Assembly (NCBI RefSeq): GCF_000626715.1
Contig: NZ_AQRA01000002.1
Span: forward strand, 372,001-436,000
Direction of reading: 5' to 3'
DNA: 64,000 bases
From: Aquimarina atlantica
Lineage (GTDB): Bacteria > Bacteroidota > Bacteroidia > Flavobacteriales > Flavobacteriaceae
The translations under genes were made by a program, and so were the position numbers. The notes beneath the pieces were generated by a model. The model worked only from the letters and a program-made list of their open reading frames with translations, was not told the origin of the DNA and searched no databases. Shown one piece after another: positions 54,736-62,645 of this stretch; the stretch's first letter is position 1, and each line of letters opens with the position of its first letter.

Positions 54736-56358
54736 TTATTCTAGTTTTACTACCCAGTAATCCCACTTACCTTTGCCAGCGCCACTAATATCTCCTCCCG
54801 GAGCATAAACATAACCGGCTACGATGTAACCATTATTGGTTTGTTGAATTGCATTTGCATAATCAGGTTCTGGGCCACCAAAGCTAGTTTCCCATGACAA
54901 TTCACCAAGAGGACTTAGTTTTACCGCCCAAAAATCTGCATATCCTCCGTTATTAGTACTTGCATCAAAGTCGCTTGCTCCCGAGTTACCAGCAAAGACA
55001 TATCCTCCATCTGTAGTTTGTTGAATAGAACGGGCGACATCACTCTCTGAACTACCAATGTTAACCTCCCATATCAATTCTCCCGAAGTATTTAATTTTA
55101 CAATCCAGCAATCTTTTTTTCCATTATTACTGCTTACATCAAAATCTGAGGATTCTGAATATCCAGCTACGATATAGCCCTGATCTGTTGTTTGATGAAC
55201 ATCATATGCATAATCATCCAGTGTTCCTCCAAGGTTTGTTTCCCAAACCAGGTTTCCTAAAGCATCTAATTTTACAATCCAATAATCTTTTCCTCCATAA
55301 TTTCCTCCTACATTACCATCTGAGGATTCTGAATACCCTCCAACAATATAACCTCCATCAATAGTTTGCTCAACCGATTCCGGAATGTCAAATCCAGAAC
55401 CTCCAAGATTTGTTTCCCATACTAAAGCTCCCATAGTATCTAGTTTTATTACCCAATAATCTAAACCTCCATAATTTCCTCCAATATCCCCACTTGAAAA
55501 ACCTGCAGAGCCAACCACAACATAACCTCCATCTGATGTTTGTTGGATGCTTCTTGCTCCATCATTTCCGCTTCCACCATAGCTCACCTCCCAAATCAAA
55601 TTTCCGAATTCATCCAGTTTTACAATCCAATAATCAGAAGAAGAAGTATCACCACTAATATCCTGATCATTAGAATCGGTTGCTCCTGCCACTATATATC
55701 CGCCATCTGATGTTTGTTGTATACTTCTTCCTGAATCATCACTAGATCCTCCCAGGTTTGTTTCCCATATCAAATCGCCCGAACTACTTAGTTTAATTAC
55801 CCAGTAATCTCCTCCTATATATCCATCTGCATCGTTATTACCACCTACGTCTCCATCATCAGAATTTGCAGTACCCGCAACAATATAGCCTCCATCTACT
55901 GTTAGTTGCAGCGCATTAGCAACATCAATCTCAGAACCTCCATAAGATTTTTCCCATGCTATTGATACTTCTTCGCTAATTACTAATCCTTCTTCGGTAT
56001 CAAAGGCAAATGTGTTTTCTGATGTTCCTCCTTTTCCATCAGAAGCTACTACTTTACCATTGTAAGTGGTTTGGGCATCAAGTCCTTCTAACAAAAATTC
56101 TGCGGCTTGTACATCTGATTGTACTGGATTATCTCCTAAAAAAACAGTATAGGACACTTCATCATCATCTGGATCGACCGCCGGAGTCCATTCTAATAAT
56201 GCGCTATTTGCTGTTATCTCATTCACCTGTATCGTAAAATCTCCTGGCACCTGATTCTCGGCAAGTGTAGGTGGTACAACTCTGTCATCATCATCTTTGC
56301 ATCCTACAATCAATATGCAAAAGATGATCAAACGATATAAAAATTGTTTCTTTTTCAT
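54736..56358 (-). CDS. Large lipoprotein: fibronectin-III-like domain and seven tandem WVVKL repeats
   Basis: A 540-residue lipoprotein (lipobox LIVGC, then KDDDD). Residues about 35-125 are a fibronectin-III-like domain (TANSALLEWTPAVDPDDDEV). The rest is seven repeats of 55-58 residues with the pattern GG-S-x-x-D ... SIQQTSDGGYIVAG ... DYWVVKL-x-x-x-G-x-L-x-WE, likely blades of a propeller. P4 lies upstream, and a GAF-AraC regulator gene lies directly upstream of P4, so it is the most probable direct target of that regulator. Confidence 0.85.
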   Translation of the reverse strand: MKKKQFLYRLIIFCILIVGCKDDDDRVVPPTLAENQVPGDFTIQVNEITANSALLEWTPAVDPDDDEVSYTVFLGDNPVQSDVQAAEFLLEGLDAQTTYNGKVVASDGKGGTSENTFAFDTEEGLVISEEVSIAWEKSYGGSEIDVANALQLTVDGGYIVAGTANSDDGDVGGNNDADGYIGGDYWVIKLSSSGDLIWETNLGGSSDDSGRSIQQTSDGGYIVAGATDSNDQDISGDTSSSDYWIVKLDEFGNLIWEVSYGGSGNDGARSIQQTSDGGYVVVGSAGFSSGDIGGNYGGLDYWVIKLDTMGALVWETNLGGSGFDIPESVEQTIDGGYIVGGYSESSDGNVGGNYGGKDYWIVKLDALGNLVWETNLGGTLDDYAYDVHQTTDQGYIVAGYSESSDFDVSSNNGKKDCWIVKLNTSGELIWEVNIGSSESDVARSIQQTTDGGYVFAGNSGASDFDASTNNGGYADFWAVKLSPLGELSWETSFGGPEPDYANAIQQTNNGYIVAGYVYAPGGDISGAGKGKWDYWVVKLE

Positions 56359-56479
56359 TTGTTTATGTTTTTGTGATTTGTTTATAAAAAACTATCCCTA
56401 TTCTTAGCATACCAAAGAGCACCTAACTGCTTGAGCTAAAAACAAATATCTAGTTTGTACCTGTGCAGTACTTCGATGA

Positions 56480-56541
56480 TAAAATTAATTAGGGTGAAGT
56501 GCACGAATGTCCAGAAAGTTTGAATTTCAAAGAATTCGGAC
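56480..56541 (-). promoter_or_regulatory. Promoter P4: 31-bp operator-like element plus -7-like box, repeat-rich lipoprotein gene
   Basis: Element at 56511-56541, with three changes from P1; 23 nt further TAATTTTA (56480-56487), a weaker -7. The element begins 4 bp past the stop of the GAF-AraC gene. The 5' leader would be about 115 nt, longer than in P1-P3. Confidence 0.6.
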
Positions 56542-56545
56542 TTTT

Positions 56546-57820
56546 TTAGGAGTTTTTTCTATATTCTTTTGGCGAAATACCGGTTAGTTTTTTAAATGCG
56601 CTATAAAAAGTAGATTTCGAATTAAACCCGGATTCTAAAGCGATCGATATAATAGTGTAGTTTATAAAATTAGGATTCCTTAATTTAAATTTTGCATCCT
56701 CTATTCTATATCTATTGATATAATCGGTAAAATTATGCCCGCTTAATTTATTAACCAATTGTGACAGGTAGTTACCACTTATATTTAATTTTTTGGCCAT
56801 ACTATCTAATCCCAAATTTGGGTCACGGTATATTTTGGCTTCTTTCATCAAAAAATCAAGTTCTTTAAAATACACATTATCATCTGTAATATGAGATTCA
56901 TTTTTTGTATGAATTTGTTTTAGTTTTTTTCCGGTTAGCCTGGCAATTAACTGAAATAAAAATATATGGTCTTTATTGAAAAAATCTTTTTGAGAATGCT
57001 CAGAATCCAGAACACCTACTACCTCATCATCTATTAAAATAGGAACAGACAATTCAGACATTCTACGATCGTCATCTATGATATATCTGTGGTCATTGGT
57101 CAAATCAGGCACATACTCAAATATTCCCGATTGGGCTACTCTCCCAACAATACCTTCACCTAACGAAATTTGAATAGGACTTATAACTTTTCTTTCTCCA
57201 TTATTTTTATGGCCAAATGCTGCTTTTTGTATCAAAACCTTATTTTGAGTATCCAACATATAGATTACACAGTCCTCTAGTTTAAGTTTCGAAATACAAT
57301 TCTCTACAATATCCCACAACACCTCTTCAAGTTTATTTTTTTCGAACAGCGATGATGCAAAATAGGTTAGTATTCCTATGGTTTCATTTGATGCATTTTG
57401 ATGTTGTACCTGGTCTTTTTCAGAAAAAATCTGATACAAGCTATCTGTGCTAAAATTTGATACTGAACTTCGCATCACATCTTTTTTAGTATTCACTTGA
57501 TCAAACTTTGGTGTTAATTGTTTTGTGGTGGTAAAAACACCATCATGTGCTACTTCAAATACTTTATTAAAAAGAAGAGGGATCTTAACATAAAAATTAG
57601 AGAAATTTTTCAGGACGATACTCGAAAAGAAAAAAGTAAATACCGTAATGAGCAATACCAGGTTTAATACTATCAGCATTGCAAACATGTGCCTTGTATT
57701 AAAACCTGTACTTAGCATCTTATAACACACAGTATATATCAAGAAAAATACAACTCCACATATTAAAATTGTAGAAATCTTCACTACTAGTTTATCACCT
57801 ATGTATTTCTTAATATTCAT
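56546..57820 (-). CDS. Membrane-anchored GAF-domain AraC-type regulator
   Basis: Read from ATG 57820 (MNIKKYIGDK), 424 residues; the TTG at 57847 is less likely. Two membrane helices (about 14-38 and 45-70) are followed by a GAF domain (about 150-310, with ILTYFASSLFEKNKLEEVLW and SVPILIDDEVVGVLDSEHS), then an AraC-type HTH pair: AKKLNISGNYLSQLVNKLSG and ALESGFNSKSTFYSAFKKLTG. It probably binds a small ligand through GAF. It is a paralogue of the truncated gene at 63602-64000, and like it lies directly in front of the 31-bp element; I infer that it binds that element. Confidence 0.88.
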   Translation of the reverse strand: MNIKKYIGDKLVVKISTILICGVVFFLIYTVCYKMLSTGFNTRHMFAMLIVLNLVLLITVFTFFFSSIVLKNFSNFYVKIPLLFNKVFEVAHDGVFTTTKQLTPKFDQVNTKKDVMRSSVSNFSTDSLYQIFSEKDQVQHQNASNETIGILTYFASSLFEKNKLEEVLWDIVENCISKLKLEDCVIYMLDTQNKVLIQKAAFGHKNNGERKVISPIQISLGEGIVGRVAQSGIFEYVPDLTNDHRYIIDDDRRMSELSVPILIDDEVVGVLDSEHSQKDFFNKDHIFLFQLIARLTGKKLKQIHTKNESHITDDNVYFKELDFLMKEAKIYRDPNLGLDSMAKKLNISGNYLSQLVNKLSGHNFTDYINRYRIEDAKFKLRNPNFINYTIISIALESGFNSKSTFYSAFKKLTGISPKEYRKNS

Positions 57821-57886
57821 GATGATTGATTTTTTTGTCCAATCCAAATATATAATGACAATACCCTTGAAAACAAGCGAAATATC

Positions 57887-57907
57887 TCGATATTCTGAGA
57901 ATTTCGA
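57887..57907. promoter_or_regulatory. Palindrome in the divergent gap between two AraC-type regulator genes
   Basis: Arms TCGATATTC and GAATTTCGA around TGA, one mismatch. Nearly the same palindrome recurs at 59757-59777. A second, perfect 14-bp palindrome ATCAATTAATTGAT follows at 57922-57935. Operator candidates for one or both regulator genes. Confidence 0.6.
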
Positions 57908-58072
57908 GATTGATTTTAAACATCAATTAATTGATTATCAATTATTTACAATGAACACACTCCAAGACATTACAAAAACAGAAAATAGTATCTTTATAGC
58001 TAGATAAATAGATCAAAAAAACCCTTGAAAGTAAAAAAAACATATCTCCTTTTCACTTCCTTTTACAAAAGG

Positions 58073-59752
58073 ATGATTATCGTTTTTTTGCTATGTTGTG
58101 TACAAATTACTACCGGACAGGAAGAAGATTTTATAATTCCTGATTCTTTAAAAGCTTTGGATTATGAGGATTTATATAATCATTATCTAAAAGCTTACAG
58201 AGATACTTTGTCTGCAAAGATTTACCTTAATACTTATCTAAAAAAAGCAATTCTAGAAAATGATAAGATAAAAATGGCTAATGCGTATAGTCGATTATCC
58301 TATTATATTGAAGAAGAATCAGAAAAAATAGCTTTATTAGATCGTTCTATTACTTTGAGTACAGGTTTAAATCAGAATATCATAATTAGATCATACTCTT
58401 TTAAAGGAGGGTATTATTTTCGTAAAGGTAATTACACTCTTGCACTTGACAATTACTTACAAGCTCTGATGCTTGCAGAACAGGTTCAAAATATTGAATA
58501 CATCTATATCACCAAGCATAATATTGCCTGTATCAAAACGGAAATAGGAAAGCATGAAGAAGCTCTACCTCTTTTTAAAGAATATTATACCTATATAACA
58601 ACAAAACATACTACCGATACAATCCGATATTTAAAAGCAACTGTTCCTTTAGCAGAATCTTATCGCTATAATAATCTCCTGGATTCTGCATCAATATATC
58701 ATCATAAAGCAATTAAACGATCACAAAAGTCAGAGCATTATTATAATAGGTTTTACAGCTTGATTATCATTAATGAAGGTATCAATCTCTTTTATAAAGA
58801 GAAATTTAAGGATGCTTATGATAGTATTGCTAAAGGTTTGCCTATTCTCGATAAAACCAGATCCGAAAACAAAAAAGCTTACATTTTGGGTGAGTTTTAT
58901 TTGGGAAAACTACAATTATTAAAACAAGATATCTTATCTGCCAAAAAACACTTTCTTACCGTAGATTCGATTCTTCAGTACGAAAAAATTACTCCTATTG
59001 AGATTCGGGAAGGTTATGAATTTATGATCAATTTTTATAAAGCGAATGATAAAAAGGAACAACAACTCGAATATATCAATAAACTACTGCGATTTGACAG
59101 TATTATTAACCAGGAAACCTCTTCTTTATCTAATCGTTTATTTAAAGAGTTCGATACTCCCTTACTATTAAAAGAAAAAGAAAACTTGATCAATGAACTA
59201 AAAGGCAATAATAAAAACCTAAACTCATTAGTGATTTTTCTCTCATTACTTACTCTTGTAGCTATTGTTTTTTTATATCGCCAATATCAAAAGAGAAAAA
59301 CCTATCAGCAAAAATTTGAGCAATTAATTGCTCAAAACAGAACGGTCGAAGCCCCTAAAGAAAAACTTCAAAGTGATATTGGGGTACCTAATGATATCGT
59401 TGAAGAAATCCTAAGTAAACTAGCTCTATTCGAGCAAAATCATCATTATCTAAAAAAAAATATTAGTACTACCTCTTTGGCCAAAGACATTAAAACCAAT
59501 ACAAAGTATTTGTCAAAGGTCATTAATCATCACAAGCAAAAGAATTTTGCCAATTATATCAACGATCTTAGGATTGCATATGCGGTGACCCAGTTAAAAG
59601 AAAACAAAACACTTAGGAACTATACCATACAAGGTATTGCAGAAGAAATGGGGTTTAATACTGCCGAGTCTTTTTCGTCTGCCTTTAAAAAGAGTACAGG
59701 GATCAAAACTTCTTATTTCATTAAGAAATTAGATGACTTAGATACTACGTAA
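58073..59752 (+). CDS. TPR-domain AraC-type regulator with single membrane helix
   Basis: About 559 residues from ATG 58073 (MIIVFLLCCVQITTGQEED), which gives a signal peptide; a TTG at 58025 is less likely. Residues about 60-345 are helical TPR-like repeats (SYSFKGGYYFRKGNYTLALDNYLQAL is one), residues about 385-405 a membrane helix (LVIFLSLLTLVAIVFLY), residues about 450-555 an AraC-type HTH pair (LAKDIKTNTKYLSKVINHHK and AEEMGFNTAESFSSAFKKSTG). The TPR part should face the periplasm and sense a ligand or partner. It is divergent from the GAF regulator and upstream of a peptide gene. Confidence 0.88.
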   Translation: MIIVFLLCCVQITTGQEEDFIIPDSLKALDYEDLYNHYLKAYRDTLSAKIYLNTYLKKAILENDKIKMANAYSRLSYYIEEESEKIALLDRSITLSTGLNQNIIIRSYSFKGGYYFRKGNYTLALDNYLQALMLAEQVQNIEYIYITKHNIACIKTEIGKHEEALPLFKEYYTYITTKHTTDTIRYLKATVPLAESYRYNNLLDSASIYHHKAIKRSQKSEHYYNRFYSLIIINEGINLFYKEKFKDAYDSIAKGLPILDKTRSENKKAYILGEFYLGKLQLLKQDILSAKKHFLTVDSILQYEKITPIEIREGYEFMINFYKANDKKEQQLEYINKLLRFDSIINQETSSLSNRLFKEFDTPLLLKEKENLINELKGNNKNLNSLVIFLSLLTLVAIVFLYRQYQKRKTYQQKFEQLIAQNRTVEAPKEKLQSDIGVPNDIVEEILSKLALFEQNHHYLKKNISTTSLAKDIKTNTKYLSKVINHHKQKNFANYINDLRIAYAVTQLKENKTLRNYTIQGIAEEMGFNTAESFSSAFKKSTGIKTSYFIKKLDDLDTT

Positions 59753-59756
59753 TTTA

Positions 59757-59777
59757 TCGAAATTCTGTGAATTTCGA
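59757..59777. promoter_or_regulatory. Perfect 9-bp-arm palindrome directly after the TPR-AraC gene
   Basis: Arms TCGAAATTC and GAATTTCGA around TGT, 4 bp after the regulator stop. It lies about 150 bp upstream of the putative promoter of the small peptide gene. Confidence 0.6.
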
Positions 59778-59906
59778 CTAATAACCACCTCATTTGTAAC
59801 ATGTTTACTGTTTTTTATCCTATATTTATTCCTGGAATTCAAAAAAAAGTAACTTACATATCCTTTTTATACTGTTAGGCATTTTTTATCGTCACTTTGT
59901 GTGTGT

Positions 59907-59938
59907 TTTGATAAGAAATTGTATTGATAATATTTTGA
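59907..59938 (+). promoter_or_regulatory. Putative promoter of the small peptide gene
   Basis: TTTG at 59907-59910 and TATTTTGA at 59931-59938, 20 nt apart; the -7 part is one base short of consensus. Confidence 0.4.
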
Positions 59939-59986
59939 TACTGGTAGAGAAGATATATGTATAATAATCTTTAAAAACTAAAAATT

Positions 59987-60163
59987 ATGAGAAAAGCAAA
60001 GGGGAAAAAATTAGGTCTTTCAAAATTAAAAATTACAAAACTAGAGAATCCATCATCTATAAAAGGTGGCCACGTAGATAGTAAAAATCCTTCTAGATGT
60101 CCTATATTCTATAAGCCAAAATTTACTATTATTACTTGTCCAACTAATTTTGGATGGGATTAA
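59987..60163 (+). CDS. Putative RiPP precursor peptide with double-glycine leader (class I lanthipeptide-like)
   Basis: A 58-residue peptide. Residues 1-28 form a basic leader with the spaced-leucine motif LGLSKLKITKL (9-19) and end in KGG, matching the double-glycine leaders of Bacteroidota natural-product precursors (TIGR04149-type, as in class I lanthipeptides). The 30-residue C-terminal core has two Cys, both before Pro (core positions 10 and 23), two Ser and three Thr in its second and first halves (TIITCPT is the densest stretch) and ends NFGWD. Own promoter-like sequence and a very strong terminator. No dehydratase, cyclase, radical-SAM or peptidase-exporter gene is in the window. Class assignment is inference from leader and composition. 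Confidence 0.65.
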   Translation: MRKAKGKKLGLSKLKITKLENPSSIKGGHVDSKNPSRCPIFYKPKFTIITCPTNFGWD

Positions 60164-60185
60164 GAATTTTTACAAAAAAATTAAT

Positions 60186-60234
60186 AACCCCTCAAACTAT
60201 ACTAAGGGAAAATATAGTTTGAGGGGTTTTTGTT
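60186..60234 (+). terminator. Very strong terminator after the peptide gene
   Basis: AACCCCTCAAACTATA and TATAGTTTGAGGGGTT, 16-bp perfect arms with an 11-nt loop, then TTTTTG. It makes the peptide gene a monocistronic unit. Confidence 0.95.
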
Positions 60235-60304
60235 TCTTCTCATAATTAAGATAATGTTTAGTTATATTTCTTTTTATACATTGGGGATTCATACAGAATA
60301 ATGC

Positions 60305-60336
60305 GTCCTGATTTCTTGAATATCAAGAAATCAGGA
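60305..60336. promoter_or_regulatory. Long near-perfect palindrome upstream of the first tandem lipoprotein gene
   Basis: Arms TCCTGATTTCTTGA (60306-60319) and TCAAGAAATCAGGA (60323-60336) around ATA. The first 16 bases, GTCCTGATTTCTTGAA, are identical to the distal half of the element in P5 (63578-63608). It lies 56 bp before the ATG at 60392; no good -7 box is seen at the 23-nt distance used by P1-P5. Confidence 0.7.
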
Positions 60337-60391
60337 TAATCGTGAATTATAGATGTTGTTTTTTTAAGCAAAATTTAAATTCACATAAATA

Positions 60392-61252
60392 ATGAAAATC
60401 AAATCACTTTTTAGGAACAAGCCTGCAATCGTTCTAATTATGGGTTGCTTAGCATTTAATTCATGCTCAGAAGATGAAAGTCTCATGCAACAACCTATTC
60501 CTGACGCAACAGTAGAACAAGGAGTTTTGGAGCAAAAACATTTGGCAACAATAACATTGCCCGAACAAGTCACTATATCTTTTATAAAAGAAGAAGATGG
60601 GATCTCTTACCTTGCTCTTGGCAAAACCGATTCGTTCCAGGGATTAGGGCCTCTAAGCAATGCAAATGTTTTAGGAATATTCCTGGCGTTAACAGATAAT
60701 GATATCCCAGTACCAAAAGCTTTGTTGGATGCATCTAATGACCAGAAATCAAAATCCAATGCTAGTAAAAGAAGTATTGTAGATACACTACCAGATCCAG
60801 TTAAAGGAAAGTCCTTATATAAGGTTTTTGCTTCTTATAAAGCTATTTATGAGCCTCCATATTTTTGTCAAGAGCCTGATAATCCAGATGACTATATGAA
60901 AACTTATGATAATAATGGGATGTATTCCAGAGTATATAAGGCCTGGCCATCAGAATGGGGTTACAACAGTTTGTATTCTTCAGGTAAAAAGAATAGTAAC
61001 AAATGTAAAAAACTAGGGTTTAATATTACAAATTGCGAATTTGACGAAGACATTAAAATAGCGACTTATAAAATGAACATATGGGGTAATTATAAATGGG
61101 TATCTGATATAAAAATCCCGGCTAATTACTCGGCAGTCTGGGGAAAGGAATATGACAAATACGATAGAAGGGCAATGAAAGTAAAAGCTTTTAACTCAAA
61201 TACAGGTCATTTTACATATGGAGGTGTATTATATTTCAAAAACTATAAGTAA
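60392..61252 (+). CDS. Lipoprotein of a tandem family, member 1
   Basis: A 286-residue lipoprotein (lipobox LAFNSC). The N-terminal half shares a pattern with the genes at 61640 and 62646: a strand-rich segment, then LGIFLALTDNDIPVPKALLDAS (compare LDIYLALTSEKIPVPKVLVDMS). The C-terminal half has several Cys (YFCQEP, KCKKLGF, ITNCEF) and ends in NTGHFTYGGVLYFKNYK. No known domain. It faces the other two family genes and has the palindrome at 60305-60336 upstream and a terminator downstream. Confidence 0.75.
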   Translation: MKIKSLFRNKPAIVLIMGCLAFNSCSEDESLMQQPIPDATVEQGVLEQKHLATITLPEQVTISFIKEEDGISYLALGKTDSFQGLGPLSNANVLGIFLALTDNDIPVPKALLDASNDQKSKSNASKRSIVDTLPDPVKGKSLYKVFASYKAIYEPPYFCQEPDNPDDYMKTYDNNGMYSRVYKAWPSEWGYNSLYSSGKKNSNKCKKLGFNITNCEFDEDIKIATYKMNIWGNYKWVSDIKIPANYSAVWGKEYDKYDRRAMKVKAFNSNTGHFTYGGVLYFKNYK

Positions 61253-61273
61253 ACAGCTAAGATTATGATCTCT

Positions 61274-61310
61274 AAAAGCTGCCTGTTCTTTTGAACAGGC
61301 AGCCTTTTTT
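61274..61310 (+). terminator. Terminator after tandem-family lipoprotein 1
   Basis: GCTGCCTGTTC and GAACAGGCAGC around TTTT, then seven T. Confidence 0.95.
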
Positions 61311-61354
61311 TAAATCAGGATAAAATCAAACACCCGAAAAACATATTGAAATTA

Positions 61355-61531
61355 TTAAATCCAACAAGAAGGGCATTCTGGATCTTCTCCGCCTGCATCA
61401 TCACCCGGATCAGGTTGTATTTGCTGTATTTCATAAGTTTCATCCTGATCTGTTTCACAAGAAAAAGTAAAAACGGTTAATACCATAATCCCGATAAGGA
61501 TTAAAAAGGTTTTTAAACGATTTGTGATCAT
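61355..61531 (-). CDS. Very small lipoprotein with C-terminal CPSCWI
   Basis: A 58-residue frame: signal MITNRLKTFLILIG onward to the lipobox FTFSC (Cys 25), then an acidic tail (DPGDDAGGEDPE) that ends CPSCWI. The regular signal/lipobox and clean ends make it a real small gene, though no homologue is known to me. It lies in the same direction as, and about 110 bp downstream of, the tandem-family lipoprotein 2 gene and could be its co-transcribed partner. Confidence 0.65.
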   Translation of the reverse strand: MITNRLKTFLILIGIMVLTVFTFSCETDQDETYEIQQIQPDPGDDAGGEDPECPSCWI

Positions 61532-61639
61532 TGTTTTTAATTATTAAGTTATACTATTTTGTGCTTCTCCTGTTTTGTTATCACCAGGTATAAGGAGAAA
61601 CACCTTACTTTATATCTGGTGTAGATTATCGTATTATTT

Positions 61640-62434
61640 TTAGTTTCTAACATCTGTCCAACCACGCCAGTGAGCATACCAAACGGGTTCATGGACATCA
61701 TCACTATATCTCCATGATCCTCTTTTTCTTTTTGATGCTCCGATATAGGTAACTTTTTTTCCATACCCTCGTTTAACGGTATGAGTTGCCTTACCATTTT
61801 CTTTCCAAGATCCATTTGCTTTTCTATACTTAAATTTAACGGTCATATGAGGTACCGCAGTTCCACTATCCCAAAGAAGAATAGTATATCCTTCAATTTT
61901 TCTATATTTATTTCCAGATTTCCACTCATCTATAAGAGTTGAAGCATCTGGTACACAATAATCTGCACTCACACCATCACAAAAACCACGATTAGTCGGG
62001 TATTTTTGTAACAATACCTCAGGAATTCCTTCCATCTTTATAGTAACAGGAATATTCATAGTGGGTACTATCTGTCTTTTTTCTAATAATTTCTGATTTT
62101 GAAAAGATTTGGACATATCTACCAATACCTTAGGTACAGGAATTTTTTCTGAAGTAAGTGCCAGGTATATATCCAACATAGAATGCGTATCAAAATCAAT
62201 AAACATTTTGTTGTGTTCAGATCCTGATTCTATTGCAATGATAACAGGATCACCCTCTTCATCACTTTCGATAAGCTGTAATTTATTACCATTGGCAAAG
62301 GTAAAAACAGCAAATTCTCCATTATTAGTTTCCTCTAGGGTTGGCTGTACAGGTTCTGCTTCATGCTCACATGAGGTAGTAAAGAGTAAGACGTAGGTGA
62401 TGCATAAAATTTGTATGAACTTAATACGTTTCAT
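61640..62434 (-). CDS. Lipoprotein of a tandem family, member 2
   Basis: A 264-residue lipoprotein (lipobox LFTTSC). The N-terminal part LQLIESDEEGDPVIIAIESG, then FIDFDTHSMLDIYLALT, is shared almost word for word with member 3. The C-terminal part is basic and aromatic-rich, with TVKFKYRKANGSW and the closing WRGWTDVRN. Two or three Cys near FCDGVSADYC may pair. Function unknown; the sequence has no enzyme motif that I can see. The 31-bp element of P1-P5 was not found upstream. Confidence 0.75.
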   Translation of the reverse strand: MKRIKFIQILCITYVLLFTTSCEHEAEPVQPTLEETNNGEFAVFTFANGNKLQLIESDEEGDPVIIAIESGSEHNKMFIDFDTHSMLDIYLALTSEKIPVPKVLVDMSKSFQNQKLLEKRQIVPTMNIPVTIKMEGIPEVLLQKYPTNRGFCDGVSADYCVPDASTLIDEWKSGNKYRKIEGYTILLWDSGTAVPHMTVKFKYRKANGSWKENGKATHTVKRGYGKKVTYIGASKRKRGSWRYSDDVHEPVWYAHWRGWTDVRN

Positions 62435-62551
62435 AAGATTTGTATATTAAAGATTTATGTGATAAAAATTACCCGAACTAGTAAATACACATGGGTTTAT
62501 GTCTATTTTTCTCAAAATATTTTAGAAAATTGGAATCGTATCCATTTTGAT

Positions 62552-62590
62552 AAAAAAAGCAGCAGGAGAATCAAAGTTTTTCTTCCTGCT
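62552..62590 (-). terminator. Terminator after tandem-family lipoprotein 3
   Basis: On the minus strand AGCAGGAAGAA and TTCTCCTGCT arms (one bulge), then seven T. It separates member 3 from member 2. Confidence 0.75.
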
Positions 62591-62645
62591 ACTTACCAAA
62601 CCATCATTTCAAACTGTTGAATTACTCACTAATAAGATTTTATTT

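Noticed and set aside
61549..61815. 88-codon minus-strand frame overlapping tandem lipoprotein 2
   Set aside because: It overlaps the 3' end of a well-supported lipoprotein gene in another frame and has no signal or family features.
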